DNA of 35,823 nt from the IMG/VR virus record IMGVR_UViG_3300008108_000250, positions 1 to 35,823 of that record; one strand, written 5' to 3'. Positions 32,691 to 35,823 of the stretch are shown here, piece by piece (within the stretch, counting starts at the first letter, position 1; every line of letters starts with the position of its first letter). The notes under the pieces were generated by a model. The model was not told the DNA's origin. It did not search any database and saw only the letters and a program-made list of their open reading frames with translations. This DNA comes from a virus. The translations under genes and the position numbers were made by a program.

Positions 32691-32738
32691 ATCTCCTATA
32701 AAACACGCACATTATTTATATGGCGTCTTATAGGGGAT
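32691..32738 (-). promoter_or_regulatory. Late promoter inside an RBS-sequestering inverted repeat
   Basis: On the minus strand a perfect TATAAATA (32720-32713) lies between inverted arms ATCCCCTATAA (32738-32728) and TTATAGGAGAT (32701-32691), which pair at 10 of 11 positions. The second arm contains the AGGAG ribosome-binding site. The predicted late start site (about 32707) lies between the promoter and the second arm, so late transcripts lack the pairing arm, while read-through transcripts from upstream keep it. Confidence 0.7.
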
Positions 32739-32744
32739 TAAAAT

Positions 32745-33656
32745 TTATGAACCAGAGATTGCACTCAAAGAAGACGACGATGGGCCTACAGTGGTAAATG
32801 TACCACTTGGTTGTAAAAATCCAGAAGGACGAACCTGATCAACTGTTAGAGTAAGCGTACCGTCAACTAAATCTCCAGGAGGAATTGCCGGTGTTCCGCC
32901 TCCTGGTACTGGATCAGTGTATGCATCTAACCACGTTATTCTAAAATTAACAACATTGGCGGTTCCTAATGTATTGCTTGCAACATTACACGATGCTTCT
33001 AAACGCCATTTGTTATTAGAATATGCCGAGCTTCCTGAAATTTCAGCAAAAGTCTGAAAACCACTAGTTAAAGAAAAGAAATTAATTCCAGAGGGGCCGC
33101 CTACAAATGATTGAGCTCCTGCAGAACTTAATAAATTACTCCACGAAGTATTTTGTGCTTCACCGTTGCCGCCGGTTCTGGTGCTAGCAAATCGAATCTT
33201 TCCGCCTGCATTAAAGAAAAATCTTGCTTGTTCTGCTGTGGAAAATGTAACCGATGCTGTAGCACTAACTGATTGATACCACGATGAAGTAAATGATGTG
33301 CTGTTAATTGCTTCTGTTACAAACTGGCCAGTTCCTAAATTGAATCGATTGGTAACTGCGGTATTAGCAACAGTGTCATATTGAGAATTAGGATTGCTTG
33401 CACCAAATCTAATAACATCACCCACTGCCACTTGCACCAACGAAGCTGCTGATCCAGTTTGGTGTAGAATAGCATTGTAGATATCGTATCTAAGAGAATC
33501 CCATTGTGTTTTTGTTACAGTATTTCCAGCAGATACTAAAGAACTAAAAGTTGTTTGACCATAACCAAAATTACCGGATCCTGTACTCATGACGTTAATA
33601 ATTTTAGTTCTGATTGAGTTGTAATCTGTTGCGGAAATGAAATCACCGATTGCCAT
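32745..33656 (-). CDS. Virion fibre/tail-type structural protein
   Basis: 303 residues, low in Cys and charged residues and rich in Ser, Thr, Asn and Gly, as in phage fibres. The N-terminal module (MAIGDFISATDYNSIRTKII, TKTQWDSLRYDIYNAIL) is of a type I remember from T4-like marine phage structural proteins. The middle contains long beta-forming stretches and the C terminus is Ser-rich. It follows the 585-residue protein by 9 nt with AAGGAT as ribosome-binding site. Confidence 0.72.
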   Translation of the reverse strand: MAIGDFISATDYNSIRTKIINVMSTGSGNFGYGQTTFSSLVSAGNTVTKTQWDSLRYDIYNAILHQTGSAASLVQVAVGDVIRFGASNPNSQYDTVANTAVTNRFNLGTGQFVTEAINSTSFTSSWYQSVSATASVTFSTAEQARFFFNAGGKIRFASTRTGGNGEAQNTSWSNLLSSAGAQSFVGGPSGINFFSLTSGFQTFAEISGSSAYSNNKWRLEASCNVASNTLGTANVVNFRITWLDAYTDPVPGGGTPAIPPGDLVDGTLTLTVDQVRPSGFLQPSGTFTTVGPSSSSLSAISGS

Positions 33657-33665
33657 AATTTATCC

Positions 33666-35423
33666 TTATAATACCAATGCTTCTATAACACCCGAATCAG
33701 ACTGATGGTCTTCGAGGGCAATAGCAAAATAATCTGTGTCAGATTTATTAGCAGCTGATGCAGCACCGTACATATTTTGGGCCGGAACAAGTTTGTCACC
33801 TTTCTTAACTGTACCTTGTACTTTTACAGGTACTCGACCCTTCAATGCTATATATGTCCCGCCTTCTAAATCTTTGTTCATCATAAATCCAGGATTGGCA
33901 GATACTATGCCAATTGCTCTATCACCATATGTAGCGGCTGTAACTTCTTTTTCTCCACCAATTGCAACCACTGTTCCAACATCATATTGTTTATCTGCAA
34001 GGTATTTTTCTGCAAGGTCAGCATATTGTGCTGCGGTAGCAGTACCATCAAATGTATTTGCTAATAAATTACCAGAACTGTCTCTAGCTGCAATAGAGTT
34101 TGCAGTTTTAGTTGTTCTTGCAGATCGATAATTTGGATCAGTATCTACTGCTACGTCATCAATCTTTAATCTATCGGATTTATCAGTAACTCCAATAAAT
34201 CTAGTTGCTGTTAAATTTCCTGCACCATCTCTAAGTGCAACTGAAGTTGCTACGGCACCTTGCTCGCCAACTAGACTGTTTAAACTTAAAGAATTGGTAG
34301 ATGTTCCGGTAATATTTCCAATTACGTTTCCGGTAAGTGTACCGGTAAAACTACCAATAAATGTTTGAGTATCTGCATTAAATGATAAAACTTCATTGTT
34401 GGCTAGCAAATTACCTCTATGAATACCCAATGTATTACCTGTAAGATTGCCTAATACATTCCCAGTAAACAATGTAGAATAAACATTGGCCCATCTAGAA
34501 GTAGAAGATCCTAGATTAAAGAAATTAGTAGTTCCGGGAATCATTCCTGTTGAGGAGATAATTCCAACGTTTCTTAAATCGCTGTCACTTACTCGTATTC
34601 TTAGAGTTATTGTATTACCTAATCGATTTTCAATAACTGGTTCATCACCGTTTTCAACTCTAATACGCAGATCATTTTGATCGCCAATAGTAAGACCAGT
34701 GTCTTTAAAAGAAATTTCGTTGTCAAACGATACTTCACCTAGTCTAATATATTCTGAAGCTGGGTACCCACCTAGCCTTGCTGCATTACTTGCGGTACCC
34801 CAGAAATAATGATCTGTGGATGTAACTCCTGTTGTACCATTAGTGTTAACTAGATTAACACCTTTCTTAATTGTTGTGAATCCTGTAATAGGATTAATTG
34901 TACTGTTTAGTGTAAATGCATCTTTACTAACTATTGATATTACATCACCACCTGCTTGAAACTTTACAATGGTATGATTGTTGCCAATTGTATCTTTTAC
35001 CACTTGAGAAACTACTGCACTTGCTCCTAGATCTGGAGGAGTTTCTGGACCAATTAATACAAACTCAGTTCCGTTCCAAGTATATAGTTGTCCTGCGCTG
35101 GTATCAAACCAAAAATCGCCTGACTGTAATCCGGAAGGTGCAGTTGGGCCTACTTCAGCTCCACTAGCTGTTCTAAATCGTGCGCCATCATAGAAACGTA
35201 TTTTTTTATTGCCGCTATCATACCAAATTTGACCAACAACTGCCTTGGGTGGTGCTGAAGTATTTGCAAAATTTTCCATTAAATGCAAGAAATTTTCGTT
35301 CTGTACTTCGCCGTAGCCTGCGTAATTTTTTCCTACAAAACGCAGATCAGTGGTGGTATCAATGGTTCCATCGTCAACTGAGACTAGAAAAGTTCCATTA
35401 AATTTGTCTACTTGATATGCCAT
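33666..35423 (-). CDS. Phage tail fibre-like structural protein
   Basis: 585 residues. The N-terminal region (YQVDKFNGTFLVSVDDGTID, FLHLMENFANTSAPPKAVVG, QIWYDSGNKKIRFYDG, FWFDTSAGQLYTWNG) is typical of T4-like marine phage virion proteins. The middle has repeated GN-(L/I)-TG turns consistent with a beta-helical fibre. The C-terminal domain (YADLAEKYLADKQYDVGTVV, AIGIVSANPGFMMN, ALKGRVPVKVQGTVKKGDKL) is related to that of the next upstream gene and could be a trimerisation or chaperone-like domain. It sits behind a GATAAATA late motif and CGGAG. Confidence 0.82.
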   Translation of the reverse strand: MAYQVDKFNGTFLVSVDDGTIDTTTDLRFVGKNYAGYGEVQNENFLHLMENFANTSAPPKAVVGQIWYDSGNKKIRFYDGARFRTASGAEVGPTAPSGLQSGDFWFDTSAGQLYTWNGTEFVLIGPETPPDLGASAVVSQVVKDTIGNNHTIVKFQAGGDVISIVSKDAFTLNSTINPITGFTTIKKGVNLVNTNGTTGVTSTDHYFWGTASNAARLGGYPASEYIRLGEVSFDNEISFKDTGLTIGDQNDLRIRVENGDEPVIENRLGNTITLRIRVSDSDLRNVGIISSTGMIPGTTNFFNLGSSTSRWANVYSTLFTGNVLGNLTGNTLGIHRGNLLANNEVLSFNADTQTFIGSFTGTLTGNVIGNITGTSTNSLSLNSLVGEQGAVATSVALRDGAGNLTATRFIGVTDKSDRLKIDDVAVDTDPNYRSARTTKTANSIAARDSSGNLLANTFDGTATAAQYADLAEKYLADKQYDVGTVVAIGGEKEVTAATYGDRAIGIVSANPGFMMNKDLEGGTYIALKGRVPVKVQGTVKKGDKLVPAQNMYGAASAANKSDTDYFAIALEDHQSDSGVIEALVL

Positions 35424-35445
35424 TGATATACTCCGTTCTAACTAT

Positions 35446-35453
35446 TATTTATC
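35446..35453 (-). promoter_or_regulatory. T4-type late promoter motif
   Basis: On the minus strand GATAAATA matches NATAAATA and lies 22 nt upstream of the ATG at 35423. It is in the 43-nt gap between two fibre-type genes, followed by CGGAG (35431-35435). Confidence 0.6.
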
Positions 35454-35466
35454 GCTATAAAGCTAT

Positions 35467-35823
35467 TTAAACTCTGCCTACTGCTACTTCGATAACTCCA
35501 CTTACACCATCAAAATCAGCTAGAGCCTTGCCTATAATCGTACCTATTTGCGGGTTTGTTGCTTTACGGGCATAACCGCCACCGCCACTCATCAACATAT
35601 CGCCCTTTTGTATTTTACCTCTTACTTTACAGGGTACACGACCTTGTAATGCAAGTGCAACTGTGTGTTTGCCTACACACTTGCTATTCATTAAATATGC
35701 AGGATCAGTGGAAACTACTCCAGCTAATCTAGCTGTACCGTCTTCTGCTAGTGTTACTTCAAATTCACCACCAAATTCTAGCACTGTTCCTGCTTCGTAA
35801 TTTGCATCTGCTACATACTTTTC
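35467..35823 (-). CDS. C-terminal part of a fibre-type virion protein, 5' end missing
   Basis: The frame is open to the right edge of the window, so only the last 118 residues are visible; the upstream GTG at 35784 is internal. The visible part matches the C-terminal domain of the 585-residue neighbour: EKYVADANYEAGTVLEFGG, AGVVSTDPAYLMNSK, ALALQGRVPCKVRGKIQKGD and an SGVIEVAVGRV end. This domain type closes many T4-like phage fibre proteins. Confidence 0.78.
   Translation of the reverse strand, partial: EKYVADANYEAGTVLEFGGEFEVTLAEDGTARLAGVVSTDPAYLMNSKCVGKHTVALALQGRVPCKVRGKIQKGDMLMSGGGGYARKATNPQIGTIIGKALADFDGVSGVIEVAVGRV

Noticed and set aside
33736-34131. Plus-strand ORFs inside the fibre genes (33736-35401)
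   Set aside because: They oppose convincing fibre-type proteins on the minus strand, lack ribosome-binding sites and show no recognisable domains.
1-35823. tRNA genes, CRISPR arrays, transposons, introns or inteins
   Set aside because: No long gene-free stretch exists that could hold them (largest gap 123 nt), no regularly spaced repeats were seen, and the polymerase and other enzymes read through uninterrupted.

Overview
This window looks like part of an AT-rich, T4-superfamily tailed phage (myovirus) genome, of the kind found in marine or freshwater bacteria. The evidence is a gp43-type family B DNA polymerase, a gp45-type sliding clamp, a DsbA-like DNA-binding protein, a T4-type RNase H, a phage dCMP deaminase, NATAAATA late-promoter motifs and T4-like structural genes. 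Genes are tightly packed, with many ATGA/TAATG stop-start overlaps. I see no tRNA, CRISPR, integrase or insertion sequence, and no photosynthesis gene in this stretch. The host cannot be named from the sequence.

Layout. 1-5.1 kb: the 3' part of a lysine-rich protein gene, a terminator overlapping a sigma70-like promoter, a dsbA-like gene, a membrane protein, DNA polymerase and sliding clamp. 5.1-16.6 kb: a mostly uninterrupted plus-strand series with three enzymes linked to 7-deazaguanine chemistry: a DpdA-like tRNA-guanine-transglycosylase homologue, FolE and QueE. Between them lie an HNH nuclease, a GT-B glycosyltransferase, a cupin, a phosphoribosyltransferase, a HIT protein, dCMP deaminase, an AbrB-like protein and many small conserved phage genes. 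16.6-20.9 kb: RNase H and small phage genes, some behind a late promoter. 20.9-27.7 kb: a new operon with four tandem radical SAM enzymes that carry the cysteine-rich auxiliary (twitch-like) region at the N terminus, then an unknown protein and an SGNH hydrolase, all translationally overlapped. 27.7-32.7 kb, minus strand: a convergent operon of four glycosyltransferase-like proteins and two unknowns. 32.7-35.8 kb, minus strand: virion fibre or tail-type structural genes with late promoters; the last one runs off the right edge.

How the genes may work together. FolE and QueE supply steps towards preQ0, and the DpdA-like enzyme would place a 7-deazaguanine base into phage DNA; QueD and QueC are not in this window. 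The polymerase, the DpdA-like protein and the HNH nuclease share a C-terminal [F/M]S-x-LF-[D/E] motif that resembles the clamp-binding tail of T4-type polymerases. This suggests that base modification and the nuclease are recruited to the replication clamp encoded next to them. The radical SAM operon and the glycosyltransferase operon converge beside the fibre genes, which makes a surface, virion or glycan modification island plausible, but the substrate is unknown.
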